A stretch of 64,000 bases of DNA, taken from a virus. How positions within the stretch are numbered: the first letter of the stretch is position 1; every line of letters starts with the position of its first letter. Below are positions 23,945-33,075 of the stretch, piece after piece. Where the stretch lies: positions 124,001 to 188,000 of IMG/VR virus record IMGVR_UViG_3300032046_000001; one strand, written 5' to 3'. Below the pieces are notes generated by a model. That model saw nothing but the letters and a program-made list of their open reading frames with translations, was not told the origin of the DNA and did no database searches. The position numbers and the translations under genes were made by a program.

Positions 23945-25660
23945 ATGGCAAATATTTTTCCTCAACAAAGTCGCGCCATAGATCCTTATGCTAATTATGA
24001 TTCTAATGTGGTTAGTAGACTTACAAGAATGATAACCAGAAATATTGATAGTCTTCATTCTCCACATGCATGTGATGTAGAAATTGATAGTACATCACCT
24101 TTAACTTATATTATTGTAACTACTGGAACTCTATTCAAAGATGATGTTATAATAAGTGTTGATTCAGATTTTAGAGTTGACATGACAGACCAAGATTTTT
24201 ATACAGGAATTGCATGGAATGAGGAAGGATACTACTGGATTGTAGCACACTATAATTATGTTAAATCAAAACCTGCTCCACAAATGTCTATTCGGATATT
24301 TAAACCCAGTCAACATAATCTTTTAACAGAAAGTTATTTATTTTTAAAAGCTGTGAAAGTTAAACATAATTCTGTCACTGGTAAACAGGAAATAGAATCA
24401 CTTCATGATTATGATCCACTTGAACCAATAATTGGCAAAAGAACTTATACTCAAATATATCCTGGATTAGAGAATTCTGTTCCTTCAACATTCAATCTAA
24501 ATACAGATGAAGGTAGATTTATTTATGTTCGAAATAGAGCTGGTTTATATTTTGGTGTAGATGATTCATTCGAACCTGTTGATTCAGTACGTGATATAAT
24601 TGATACTACCAACTGTGAATTAGGTGATGTTTGTTATGTTGGAGATGATGGTAAGGCGTATCCTGCTATTGCCGATTCAACAGCAACAATTGGAACTGGG
24701 GTAGTTCTTCATGTTGGTTTAGCTGCTGATGGTACGGGTAGAGTTAAATTAGCTGGTCGTGTTGACCACGTTCCTGTTGAAACAGGATATCATATTCATG
24801 TAGGTGATTTAGTATATTTGTCAGGAAATGATCCTGGTACCGTTATAGATGGGGCACCGAATATTCCAAATCAAGTACAATTAATTGGTAGATCGTTAAC
24901 CGATTCAGCTACTGAAATTTCACTCTGGTTAATGCCTTCATTATTTAATGATGCAATATTAGGTCTACAGGGTGCATCTGGTGTGTCAGGTTTTTCTGGA
25001 TTTTCGGGTATTTCAGGTTATTCTGGACAAATTGGTCCATTAGGTTTTTCTGGATTATCGGGTTATTCTGGAGTTTCTGGATATAGTGGTGTTAGTGGAT
25101 ATAGTGGCGTTAGTGGATACAGTGGTATTAGTGGGTATAGTGGTGTTAGTGGACGATCTGGATATTCTGGTGTATCTGGATATTCAGGACAACGTGGTTT
25201 ATCGGGCTATGATTCACCTGTTTATTTCAGGGCATTTCAAGCTAACTTAACTTATTATTTAAATTCGGAAGATTCTGGAACAATATTATTTGGAAATGAA
25301 CAATATGATGTAACTGCTGGTGGTATTGGATGGAATGGTGTATCATATGCGCCATCAACATCAGGAATATATAATTTTCACTGTCAACTTGGAGGTAGTT
25401 ATCCATCAGGAGCAAGTGGTAATTTATATTTCGCCATGATTCATAATGGACAAACAATATCATCTCAGAATGTATTTTTAAATCAAACCAGTGGATATTT
25501 TTATGTACATATGTCAGCAGATGATTATATATATGGACCGTATGATTATGTTAAAATTACTTGGTTAAGTACTGGATTTGGAAGTAGCATAAAGATACTT
25601 AGTGGATCGGGTGCTACATATTTCTATGGACACAAGATTCCGTTTACAGGAGTATTATAA
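23945..25660 (+). CDS. Tail fibre protein with collagen-like repeats and C1q-like tip
   Basis: 571 residues. Residues 1-330 are an attachment part shared with the next gene. About 335-415 is a run of Gly-x-y triplets, mostly G-Y-S and G-V-S, a collagen-like trimer shaft. The last 150 residues (GIYNFHC, then YFYGHKI near the end) resemble a C1q/TNF-like jelly roll and may bind the host surface. ATG 23945 is preferred to TTG 23942 by spacing from GGAG. Confidence 0.75.
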   Translation: MANIFPQQSRAIDPYANYDSNVVSRLTRMITRNIDSLHSPHACDVEIDSTSPLTYIIVTTGTLFKDDVIISVDSDFRVDMTDQDFYTGIAWNEEGYYWIVAHYNYVKSKPAPQMSIRIFKPSQHNLLTESYLFLKAVKVKHNSVTGKQEIESLHDYDPLEPIIGKRTYTQIYPGLENSVPSTFNLNTDEGRFIYVRNRAGLYFGVDDSFEPVDSVRDIIDTTNCELGDVCYVGDDGKAYPAIADSTATIGTGVVLHVGLAADGTGRVKLAGRVDHVPVETGYHIHVGDLVYLSGNDPGTVIDGAPNIPNQVQLIGRSLTDSATEISLWLMPSLFNDAILGLQGASGVSGFSGFSGISGYSGQIGPLGFSGLSGYSGVSGYSGVSGYSGVSGYSGISGYSGVSGRSGYSGVSGYSGQRGLSGYDSPVYFRAFQANLTYYLNSEDSGTILFGNEQYDVTAGGIGWNGVSYAPSTSGIYNFHCQLGGSYPSGASGNLYFAMIHNGQTISSQNVFLNQTSGYFYVHMSADDYIYGPYDYVKITWLSTGFGSSIKILSGSGATYFYGHKIPFTGVL

Positions 25661-27285
25661 TGGCTAATATATATCCGTCACAAAATAGGAGTATAGATCC
25701 TTTTAGTAATTATAACTCAAATATAGTTAGTAGACTAACTCAAATGATAACACGAGGGAATGATTGTCTTCATTCTCCTCATGCTCTTGATGTTATAATT
25801 GATTCAACATCACCCACAGACCATTTAGTTGTTACAGCAGGTGAATTATTTAAAGATGATATACTAATTAGAGTTGATACTGATTTTACTGTTGATATGA
25901 CAGAATCTGATTTCTATGTTTCTGGTACACCATTTAATGAAGCTGGTTATTACTGGATAGTTGCAAATTATGAATATGCAAAATCAATACCACCTCCCCA
26001 AATGAGTATTAAAATAATAAAACCAACAGATCATTCATTATTTGATTCTACAAAACATGTATTCTTGAAATCTGTGCGTGTTTTATTTAGCGGTTCATTT
26101 TATATTGATTCAGTTCATGATGTTGATCCATTAGAACCAACAATTGGTAAAAGAACTTATACTCAAATATATCCTGGATTAGAGAATTCTGTTCCTTCAA
26201 CATTTGATGTAAATAGTGATGAAGGTAGATTTGTCTATGTTAAAGATAAGGCCAGTTTATATTTTGGTACTCAAACAGAGTTTGAAGTAGTAGATTCAGT
26301 ACGTGATATAATCGACACGACCAATTGTACTATTGGTGATCTTTGTTATGTTGGTGCTGATGGTACTGTTTATCCAGCATTGGCTGATGATAGTACAACA
26401 TTAGCACAAGCTGTTGTTATTAGTGTTGGATTAGGATCAAATGGAACAGGAAAAATAAAAACATCTGGACGAGTTGATGGAGTTCGTCTTGAAACTGGTA
26501 TTGTGCCATCAATTGGTGATCTTCTTTATTTATCAGATACTGAAGCTGGAACAACAACCAATATTTCTCCTATAGCTCCAAATCAATCACAAGCAGTAGG
26601 TGTTTGTCTAAATATTGTTGGTACAACCGTATCGATATGGTTTAATGTACTGCATGTGGTAACTGGTACATCAGGATATAGTGGTTATTCTGGTATTTCA
26701 GGATATAGTGGTTATTCGGGAATTTCAGGATATAGTGGATATTCTGGTTATTCAGGAATATCGGGATATAGTGGTATTAGTGGATATTCTGGTTATTCAG
26801 GAATATCGGGATATAGTGGTATTAGTGGATATTCTGGTTATTCAGGAATATCGGGATATAGTGGTTCTGCTGGAACAATGTATGCATTTGGTGCAGATCC
26901 ATTAGATCCCACAATAATAAATGATGATAGTGATCATGTAATTATTTGGGATGAATCATATGATATCGGATCAATATTTAATTCATCTTCATTTATTGCT
27001 CCAACCGAAGGAGTATATCATTTTGATTGTATGATTAGATCTAGTGGTTATGCTAATCCAACTAGTGGTTTTTTTTCTCTTTATATAAATGACGTATCTG
27101 GATATAACGGTGTACTAGATGAAAGATATTTTACTGCTGGAATGTCAGCTATACATACCATGAATACATCAGCAGATTTTTATTTACTTTCTGGTGGTAC
27201 AGTACGCGCTACATTTCAAAATTATAGTGGAACTAGTTTTTTAATAGATACCTTGGGTTTATTTACTGGACATAAAGTAAATTAA
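25660..27285 (+). CDS. Tail fibre protein, paralogue with different tip
   Basis: 541 residues. The N-terminal 330 residues match the preceding protein closely (for example KRTYTQIYPGLENSVPSTF in both). A longer, more regular G-Y-S/G-I-S shaft spans about 335-405, then a C1q-like tip ending in FTGHKV. ATG overlaps the previous stop. Tandem duplication with a changed tip suggests broadened receptor range. Confidence 0.75.
   Translation: MANIYPSQNRSIDPFSNYNSNIVSRLTQMITRGNDCLHSPHALDVIIDSTSPTDHLVVTAGELFKDDILIRVDTDFTVDMTESDFYVSGTPFNEAGYYWIVANYEYAKSIPPPQMSIKIIKPTDHSLFDSTKHVFLKSVRVLFSGSFYIDSVHDVDPLEPTIGKRTYTQIYPGLENSVPSTFDVNSDEGRFVYVKDKASLYFGTQTEFEVVDSVRDIIDTTNCTIGDLCYVGADGTVYPALADDSTTLAQAVVISVGLGSNGTGKIKTSGRVDGVRLETGIVPSIGDLLYLSDTEAGTTTNISPIAPNQSQAVGVCLNIVGTTVSIWFNVLHVVTGTSGYSGYSGISGYSGYSGISGYSGYSGYSGISGYSGISGYSGYSGISGYSGISGYSGYSGISGYSGSAGTMYAFGADPLDPTIINDDSDHVIIWDESYDIGSIFNSSSFIAPTEGVYHFDCMIRSSGYANPTSGFFSLYINDVSGYNGVLDERYFTAGMSAIHTMNTSADFYLLSGGTVRATFQNYSGTSFLIDTLGLFTGHKVN
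26660..26870 (+). repeat. Collagen-coding direct repeats
   Basis: Tandem copies of a unit near GGATATAGTGGTTATTC encode G-Y-S-G-I-S triplets; two stretches near 26735-26795 and 26795-26855 are nearly identical. A similar array lies at 24970-25200. These can recombine and change shaft length. Confidence 0.85.
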
Positions 27286-27324
27286 TTTGTATTGAGTTTA
27301 TTTTTTTATATGAGTTAACATAAT

Positions 27325-27397
27325 ATAAATAAGGGATAGAACTCATGATTCGAAAAGGATGACTTTCACATCTTTCCCTTATTTATTTTTTTGAAAG
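27325..27397 (+). ncRNA. Pseudoknotted RNA element, copy 3, upstream of zinc-finger gene
   Basis: Outer helix of 12 bp, ATAAATAAGGGA 27325-27336 with TCCCTTATTTAT 27375-27386. P2: GAA 27339-27341 with UUC 27349-27351, U-A, CAUG tetraloop. GAAAA. P3: GAUG 27358-27361 with CAUC 27369-27372. Pseudoknot CUUUCA 27363-27368 with UGAAAG 27392-27397. Same architecture as the HNH-linked copies. Confidence 0.8.
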
Positions 27398-27425
27398 AAT
27401 AATCTTATGAAAGGAGGTTATAAAA

Positions 27426-27578
27426 ATGAAATGTGAAATTTGTGGAAGAGAGTTTGAGAATAAAAATAGGTTATCTATTCATTTATCAAGAACTCATAAA
27501 ATGACATCAAAAGAAGGTTATTGTCGTATCTGGGATTGTGGTAATTTAAAATTTAAAATTATAAATGAGGAAAAATAA
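27426..27578 (+). CDS. Single C2H2 zinc-finger peptide
   Basis: 50 residues. CEICGREFENKNRLSIHLSR followed by TH is a classical C-x2-C-x12-H-x4-H finger, then MTSKEGYCRIW, which recalls the element after the finger in the Ros-like protein at 21638. Strong AAAGGAGGT site. It follows RNA element copy 3, so it may be the remaining DNA-binding part of a homing unit. Confidence 0.7.
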   Translation: MKCEICGREFENKNRLSIHLSRTHKMTSKEGYCRIWDCGNLKFKIINEEK

Positions 27579-29237
27579 ATGAGTGAAGAATTAAAAGAAG
27601 AACAAAAAGTAATCGATATTGAAATTGAAAAAGTTGTAGAAGTTAAGGAAGAACCTACCGAAATAACAGTTTATGAACCAGCAAAATTAAATGAACTTAA
27701 AAAACTTAATTTAGTAAAACCAGAAGATATCGAATTCATGTGTGAACACGCAGATAAGTTTCAAGAATGGTTCGCAAAACGTTCATTTTTTAGATCTGAA
27801 TTTGAAATGAGATATGGTGTTCTTTCTGAAAGCGAGCATCCAACACCAGACTCTAAGTACTGGCAAGCAATTGGAGAAGCATCTGTTCACATAGAAGAAT
27901 TTACAAATCTCGGTTTTCACTCTAAAAAATTATTAGCGGATATAGAACTAATCAAAATTCAAATTGAAGAAATGGAATATAAATTAGAATGTAATGATTT
28001 TATTAATGATTTTGAAAGAAGAAAAATAATAGTTAAACTAGATAAGAAAAATACTGAGTTACAAGAAAAACAATTTGGTTTGATTCAACAAAGAAAAACA
28101 GCCAAAGAAAGAATGAAAGAAATTAGAAATTGGGAAAAGATTATTGCCGAACTTGAACCACAAGTAAAACATGGTCTTGATGATTGGGAAGCTCATCATC
28201 CAGAACGTTATATGAAACGATATGGACAACGTTTATTACAAATGGATCTTTTAGATGCTGAAAATAAAGAACATGTCGTCAAGAATTTTATTTCATTTGC
28301 TCAGGCACCTGAAAACAAAGAGGTTGCAACACAGTATCTTCAGAATTATCAACAAAGAGCACTACAAAATAAACAACAAAATGTTTTACCACAGCCGAGT
28401 CAACAGGCATTACCAGAACCTGCAAATAAAGTTACAGAAGTTCAAAAACCAATTGAAACCAATCAAATCGATTATAAATCAAAAGATGAGATGATGGAAA
28501 AAGATCCAATAACTCAAAAATTTTTCAATCGAAAAGTTCGGAAGATATTGGTTGCAACACCACATCGAGTTGCTGAAGATAAGAATGTTACAAATTTTCA
28601 TAACATGCAAACTCCAGCGGCGTTCGACTGTAGTCTTGAAATGCCATATGGATTTAGTGTTCCAGATGCAAGAAATTTTATTGTTAATAAAGCCTTGAAA
28701 GAAGGTTATGATTATATTTTCTTTGTTGATGATGACGTTCTTATTCCTAAGAATGCTCTTGTTCAATTAATTGAACATAAGGCAGATATTGCTGGTGGTT
28801 TTTATTATCGTAAATATTTACCATTAGAATCTTGTGGAATGCATATGGATGAGGAAAGTGTGCCGATTCCAATTGAAAATTTTCAATTAAAGACTGATTT
28901 TCCAATTAATAGAAATGGAATAATTTATATCTCTAGTAATATTATTCACAACACATTAGTTCTTCCATCTGGATGTACATTAATTAAAACAAGTATTTTT
29001 AAAGAAATGGAATTTCCTTGGTATAGAACATGTACAGTTAATGATAGACCTGCTATAACTGAGGATACATATTTATGCCAAAAGATTAGAGATCTAGGCC
29101 ATGATATTATAACCGATCTTGGTATTCAATGTCTTCATATAGATAAAACAAATGGAATTTTTTATGGACATCCACAGATTGTTGATCTTGAAAATAATCA
29201 AGTTAGGATGGAATTTAGGAACTATTACGCAATATAA
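27579..29237 (+). CDS. Coiled-coil protein fused to GT-A glycosyltransferase-like domain
   Basis: 552 residues. Residues 1-310 are charged, helical and Gln-rich at the end of the region. From about 315 (RKILVATPHRVAED) a GT-A fold begins: FFVDDDVLIP near 385 holds the D-D-D metal/nucleotide motif, AGGFYYRK follows, and CTVNDRPAITEDTYLCQKI is the acceptor side. It likely adds sugar to a virion protein; the N-terminal part may anchor it to the substrate. Follows the fibre genes. Confidence 0.7.
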   Translation: MSEELKEEQKVIDIEIEKVVEVKEEPTEITVYEPAKLNELKKLNLVKPEDIEFMCEHADKFQEWFAKRSFFRSEFEMRYGVLSESEHPTPDSKYWQAIGEASVHIEEFTNLGFHSKKLLADIELIKIQIEEMEYKLECNDFINDFERRKIIVKLDKKNTELQEKQFGLIQQRKTAKERMKEIRNWEKIIAELEPQVKHGLDDWEAHHPERYMKRYGQRLLQMDLLDAENKEHVVKNFISFAQAPENKEVATQYLQNYQQRALQNKQQNVLPQPSQQALPEPANKVTEVQKPIETNQIDYKSKDEMMEKDPITQKFFNRKVRKILVATPHRVAEDKNVTNFHNMQTPAAFDCSLEMPYGFSVPDARNFIVNKALKEGYDYIFFVDDDVLIPKNALVQLIEHKADIAGGFYYRKYLPLESCGMHMDEESVPIPIENFQLKTDFPINRNGIIYISSNIIHNTLVLPSGCTLIKTSIFKEMEFPWYRTCTVNDRPAITEDTYLCQKIRDLGHDIITDLGIQCLHIDKTNGIFYGHPQIVDLENNQVRMEFRNYYAI

Positions 29238-29251
29238 ATAGGAGATGTAAT

Positions 29252-29611
29252 ATGGCAACAGTATATGTAAAATTTCAATCTGATAATGATGTAGTGCAGT
29301 CAGATGACTGTACTACCCGATGGCCTAATGAAATAAGTTGTAATATTCCCATGTCAGGAATATATGAAGAAAAATATACTAATCTAATGATCATGACTGG
29401 TGATGAGGCTATTATAGACGAGTGGTTAGCTGATAATGTTGGAAAAGTTGTTGAGATGACTGAAGAGGAAGGTGATACTATTGGACAAACTATGGTTCCT
29501 GAAGGAACTACGAGTGTTCAAGAAACCATTGATGGTGAAATTATATTAGTTGCTGGTTTATTTACAATGGCCGGTGGACAAACTTGGACACCAGCAGAAG
29601 TGTCAGAATAA
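29252..29611 (+). CDS. Hypothetical protein
   Basis: 119 residues, acidic, strand-rich, no recognised family. Good GGAGATG site. It may be a small virion protein. Stop TAA overlaps the next ATG. Confidence 0.6.
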   Translation: MATVYVKFQSDNDVVQSDDCTTRWPNEISCNIPMSGIYEEKYTNLMIMTGDEAIIDEWLADNVGKVVEMTEEEGDTIGQTMVPEGTTSVQETIDGEIILVAGLFTMAGGQTWTPAEVSE

Positions 29612-29844
29612 TGATAGTTTCGACAGAATACTCAGGAAATATAAATAAAGTTGAAAAATATATTGAGAAATTAGGTATTGATCATACATCATATATTATT
29701 ATCGTAAAAGATGGTACATGGACACTCGATGTCTTTGGACAAACTAATGGTAGAAGAATTGAGGCATATGCCCCTAAGTGGTTATATTGGTGTCGAGATT
29801 TTGTAAATTCAAGAATTATATATCATTATTATAAAAAAAATTAA
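29611..29844 (+). CDS. Small hypothetical protein
   Basis: 77 residues, basic, coupled by TAATG to the preceding gene. DGTWTLDVFGQTNGRRIEAY is strand-rich. Not recognised. The upstream frame to 29584 is ignored because the overlap start is tighter. Confidence 0.55.
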   Translation: MIVSTEYSGNINKVEKYIEKLGIDHTSYIIIVKDGTWTLDVFGQTNGRRIEAYAPKWLYWCRDFVNSRIIYHYYKKN

Positions 29845-29867
29845 ATTATAATTAAAATATTAAATCG

Positions 29868-29934
29868 AGAGAGAATAGGGTGCGCACCCGAAAAGATACC
29901 AACTCCAGTATTTTTCTCTCTTTATTTTTTTGGA
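29868..29934 (+). ncRNA. Pseudoknotted RNA element, copy 4, upstream of HNH gene
   Basis: Outer helix AGAGAGA 29868-29874 with UCUCUCU 29915-29921. P2: GGGU 29878-29881 with ACCC 29886-29889, GCGC tetraloop. GAAAA. P3: GAUAC 29895-29899 with GUAUU 29908-29912. Pseudoknot UCCA 29904-29907 with UGGA 29931-29934, shorter than in the others. Confidence 0.75.
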
Positions 29935-29953
29935 AATTAACTAAGGAGAGTTA

Positions 29954-30487
29954 ATGATAAAAGATAATAATAATGAAATTTGGAAAACTATAGAAAATTT
30001 TTCAGATTATCAAGTCAGTAGTTTTGGTAGAGTAAAATCACTGAAGTTTAAAAAAGAAAAAATATTAAAATTAGGTAAAACTAAAAAAGGTTATTTTATA
30101 GTGGTTCTATGTAAAAATGGAATATATAAAACTAAAAATGTTCATGTATTGATTTATGAAACTTTCTACAATAATAAATTAAAATTAAATGAGTGTGTTC
30201 ATCATAAAGATGAGAATAAAGAAAATAATTATTATGAGAATTTAGAAAAAATAAGTGTATCAAAACATAGTAGCTTCCACAATAAAGAAAAAAGAAATCA
30301 TTTTTATAGAATAAAAAATTATGGAGAAAAAAACTCACATCATAAATTAACAGAAGAACAGGTAATTCAAATTAAATTATTATTGAAAGAAGGAAAATTG
30401 ACTCAACAAGAAATTGCCAATATATTCGGAATTTGTAGATCAACGATATCATTAATAAAAAATAGAAAAATTTGGAATTGTAATTAA
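29954..30487 (+). CDS. HNH homing endonuclease
   Basis: 177 residues, paralogue of 1211, 12068, 48648 and 57503. NUMOD4 (IWKTIENFSDYQVSSFGRVK), HNH core VHHKDENKENN, and the shared HTH tail (HKLTEEQVIQIKLLLKEG). AAGGAGAG precedes ATG. A 16-bp terminator follows. Confidence 0.9.
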   Translation: MIKDNNNEIWKTIENFSDYQVSSFGRVKSLKFKKEKILKLGKTKKGYFIVVLCKNGIYKTKNVHVLIYETFYNNKLKLNECVHHKDENKENNYYENLEKISVSKHSSFHNKEKRNHFYRIKNYGEKNSHHKLTEEQVIQIKLLLKEGKLTQQEIANIFGICRSTISLIKNRKIWNCN

Positions 30488-30494
30488 ATAATAT

Positions 30495-30530
30495 AATGGG
30501 ATAAAGATAATTAATTATCTTTATCCCATT
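30495..30530. terminator. 16-bp perfect palindrome terminator
   Basis: AATGGGATAAAGATAA 30495-30510 pairs with TTATCTTTATCCCATT 30515-30530; TTAA loop makes the whole 36 bp a perfect palindrome. Follows the HNH gene. Confidence 0.8.
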
Positions 30531-30548
30531 TACTTTCAGGAATCTAAA

Positions 30549-30950
30549 ATGGACGAAATAGATATTGAAAATAAAAAGAATAAACAAAAAATAAAAAATA
30601 ACAAAAGAAGAGATAAGAATAGAAATTATGTGTTAGAATATTTAAGTGGGCATCCATGTGTTGATTGTGGTGAAACAGATCCAGTTGTTTTAGAATTTGA
30701 TCATGTGAGAGACAAAGATAAAAAGATATCAGATTTAATAAATTACTCCCATAACAGATTAAAAGAAGAAATTTTAAAATGTGAAGTACGATGTAGTAAT
30801 TGTCACAAACGAAAAACATCAAAAGAACAAAATTGGTACAAAGAGAGGTATGAAAAGAATAATGAAAAAATTGACAGTGGGAATACTGAACAAGGATCGG
30901 GGAATAGAAATTTGTTTACTATTACAATCTCTATTGAATCAGACTTATGA
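30549..30950 (+). CDS. Short HNH endonuclease overlapping glycosyltransferase gene
   Basis: 133 residues. PCVDCGETDPVVLEFDHV, then CSNCHKRKT, form the zinc-binding C-x2-C ... D-H ... C-x2-C-H core of a compact HNH nuclease. It lacks the NUMOD4 and HTH parts of the other HNH genes. The last 30 codons overlap the start of the glycosyltransferase in another frame and look like read-through sequence. Confidence 0.8.
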   Translation: MDEIDIENKKNKQKIKNNKRRDKNRNYVLEYLSGHPCVDCGETDPVVLEFDHVRDKDKKISDLINYSHNRLKEEILKCEVRCSNCHKRKTSKEQNWYKERYEKNNEKIDSGNTEQGSGNRNLFTITISIESDL

Positions 30951-33072
30951 TGATTTTGATATTATCATATATGATGATAATTCAAATGATTTTTTACAGA
31001 GTAATTCTACATTTTTATCTCTTAAAAAATTACATGAAGGTTTGAACCATAATATTGAAATTATAAAAGGAGTCAATAGAGGTCCACAATTTGGTGGACA
31101 AAAAATATTTGAAAATTCAAAAACTGAATTTATTTTACGTTTAGATGATGACGTTACTCTCCAACCAGAGTGTATTGAAAATTTAATAAATTGTTTTAAT
31201 GATAACGTTGTTGCCGTTGGTCCTATTTATATCCTACCTTTTATTCCTATATCAGATCAAATCATAGATCTTGAAAAAATACCAGATTATGTTGGAACTT
31301 TGTTTGGAATTGATAGTGGTGTATATGTAAACGGTATCTTACAAATGAACGTACATTTAAACGCTGATTTAATTAAAAAATATCAAATTCAACATCTTCA
31401 TTCTGGTTTCATGTATAAGAAATCTGCACTTGAAAAAATAGGTGGTTATTTTCTTGGTTACTCAAAAGTAGGTCATAGAGAAGAAACAGATACGAGTTAT
31501 CGATTATTTTTAGATGGTGGAAAATTAAAAATCGCTCAAAATGCAGTTTGTTTTCACTTCCATCCTTCTACTGGTGGTATTCGAACAGATGGTGGAAAAC
31601 CAAATGATCCAATATTATGGGAACAGGATGAAAAAATTTTTATTGAACGATTTAAGAATAATTTTAAAAATGAAGTTATAATAGTTCCAATTCAGAAAGC
31701 CGATGAAGTAAATAAGAATATGCGTGTTTATCCAGCAAATGTTCTCGAAAAAGCTGTTAAAAATCCAATATCATTTGAAAAAAAATTAGTTAATGATCTT
31801 GCTGATATTGCAGCTAAACAAGTGGATGATGAAATAATGAATTCATATCAACCTAAAATTCATCTTGTGACCGTAACTCATGGTAATCATGAAAAATTAG
31901 AAAAATTAATTGAAAGTTTGTATAAATATACAACTACTGAATTTTCATGGACTATAGTTAATAATGATATTTCAGATGAATCATATTCAAGTTTGCTTGA
32001 ATTATTAGAACATCATCAAATGAATATTGCTCATATTCAAGTTGATAAAGAACTCTCTGTAAGTGAAGCCAGAAATCAAGGTGCTAAACTCAGACCAGAA
32101 GATACTGAATATATCTGTTTTATTGATGATGACGCTCTCGTACTTGGTAAATGGTCTGAAAAAGATTGGTTAAGAATGTTGTATGAACTCTTTATAAGTG
32201 AAACAGATATGGGAGTAGTTAGTCCAATATATACTTGGTTCGAACCGTTCCAGTCCTATGTAGCTTCAGTCGCTTGTTTATTTACATCGACTAAAGTTTG
32301 GGAACAGGTTGGCGGTTTTGATCCGATATTTGGAAATAAAGAGAAAGAATGTTGGGGATATGAGGACAACGACTGGTCTTATCGGGTTCAATCACTGGGT
32401 TATAAATTGAAGAGAATTAATGATGAGGGATTTCCATTTTATCATTGTGATACTACATTCAAACAGAAAGCTGAATGGCAAGAAAAAGGTTTGGTTAAAG
32501 CAAAAGAACTTTTATTATCAAAATATAATATAGAAGACATTAACAAATTTAGGAGAGTAGAATATCCATTTACTGATAATCAAATGAATTGTTTTGGTAA
32601 AAAATTAAATGTGGGTTGTTATCACATGAAACTTGATGGTTTTATTAATATTGATATTAATCCTGAATGTGAACCAGATATATTAAAAGATATTCGAGAA
32701 TTAGAATTTGATAATGAATCTATTGATTTAATATTAGCATCTCAAGTAATAGAGCATTTTGATTTGATAGATGTTAAATTTATATTATCAAAATTTTATA
32801 GATGGTTGAAAAAAGGTGGACAATTTATTGTAGAAGTTCCAGATGTTGGTTGTATACTTGATAAAGTTGAAAAGAATGAATGGAAAATAGAAGATTATTA
32901 TGGTGCGATCTATGGTAATAAAGAAATTATGGGGCAAAGTCATAAAAGTCAATTCGATATTATACTTCTAATAAACATGTTGAAAGAAGCTGGTTTTAAT
33001 AATACTATTAGAAATTTTAATACTTCAGATAATGACGAGATATCGCTTAGATATGATTGTATAAAGGAATAG
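30862..33072 (+). CDS. Two GT2-type glycosyltransferase domains fused to a methyltransferase domain
   Basis: About 736 residues. Domain 1 starts KKLTVGILNKDRG with YDDNSND and FILRLDDDV (GT-A acceptor and D-x-D motifs) and ends near 300 with an ERF.. helix. Domain 2, about 330-590, begins IHLVTVTHGNHEKLEKLI and has YICFIDDDA and CWGYEDNDWSYR. From about 600, LNVGCYHMKLDGFINIDI and LILASQVIEHF are a class I SAM-methyltransferase (G-x-G, D, then S.V.EH). Start at ATG 30862 is uncertain; 30850 is close. Probably builds and caps a glycan on the virion. Confidence 0.75.
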   Translation: MKKLTVGILNKDRGIEICLLLQSLLNQTYDDFDIIIYDDNSNDFLQSNSTFLSLKKLHEGLNHNIEIIKGVNRGPQFGGQKIFENSKTEFILRLDDDVTLQPECIENLINCFNDNVVAVGPIYILPFIPISDQIIDLEKIPDYVGTLFGIDSGVYVNGILQMNVHLNADLIKKYQIQHLHSGFMYKKSALEKIGGYFLGYSKVGHREETDTSYRLFLDGGKLKIAQNAVCFHFHPSTGGIRTDGGKPNDPILWEQDEKIFIERFKNNFKNEVIIVPIQKADEVNKNMRVYPANVLEKAVKNPISFEKKLVNDLADIAAKQVDDEIMNSYQPKIHLVTVTHGNHEKLEKLIESLYKYTTTEFSWTIVNNDISDESYSSLLELLEHHQMNIAHIQVDKELSVSEARNQGAKLRPEDTEYICFIDDDALVLGKWSEKDWLRMLYELFISETDMGVVSPIYTWFEPFQSYVASVACLFTSTKVWEQVGGFDPIFGNKEKECWGYEDNDWSYRVQSLGYKLKRINDEGFPFYHCDTTFKQKAEWQEKGLVKAKELLLSKYNIEDINKFRRVEYPFTDNQMNCFGKKLNVGCYHMKLDGFINIDINPECEPDILKDIRELEFDNESIDLILASQVIEHFDLIDVKFILSKFYRWLKKGGQFIVEVPDVGCILDKVEKNEWKIEDYYGAIYGNKEIMGQSHKSQFDIILLINMLKEAGFNNTIRNFNTSDNDEISLRYDCIKE

Positions 33073-33075
33073 AAA

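Noticed and set aside
26660-26870. CRISPR-like array
   Set aside because: Repeats are in frame in a collagen-like shaft, with no unique spacers of even length.
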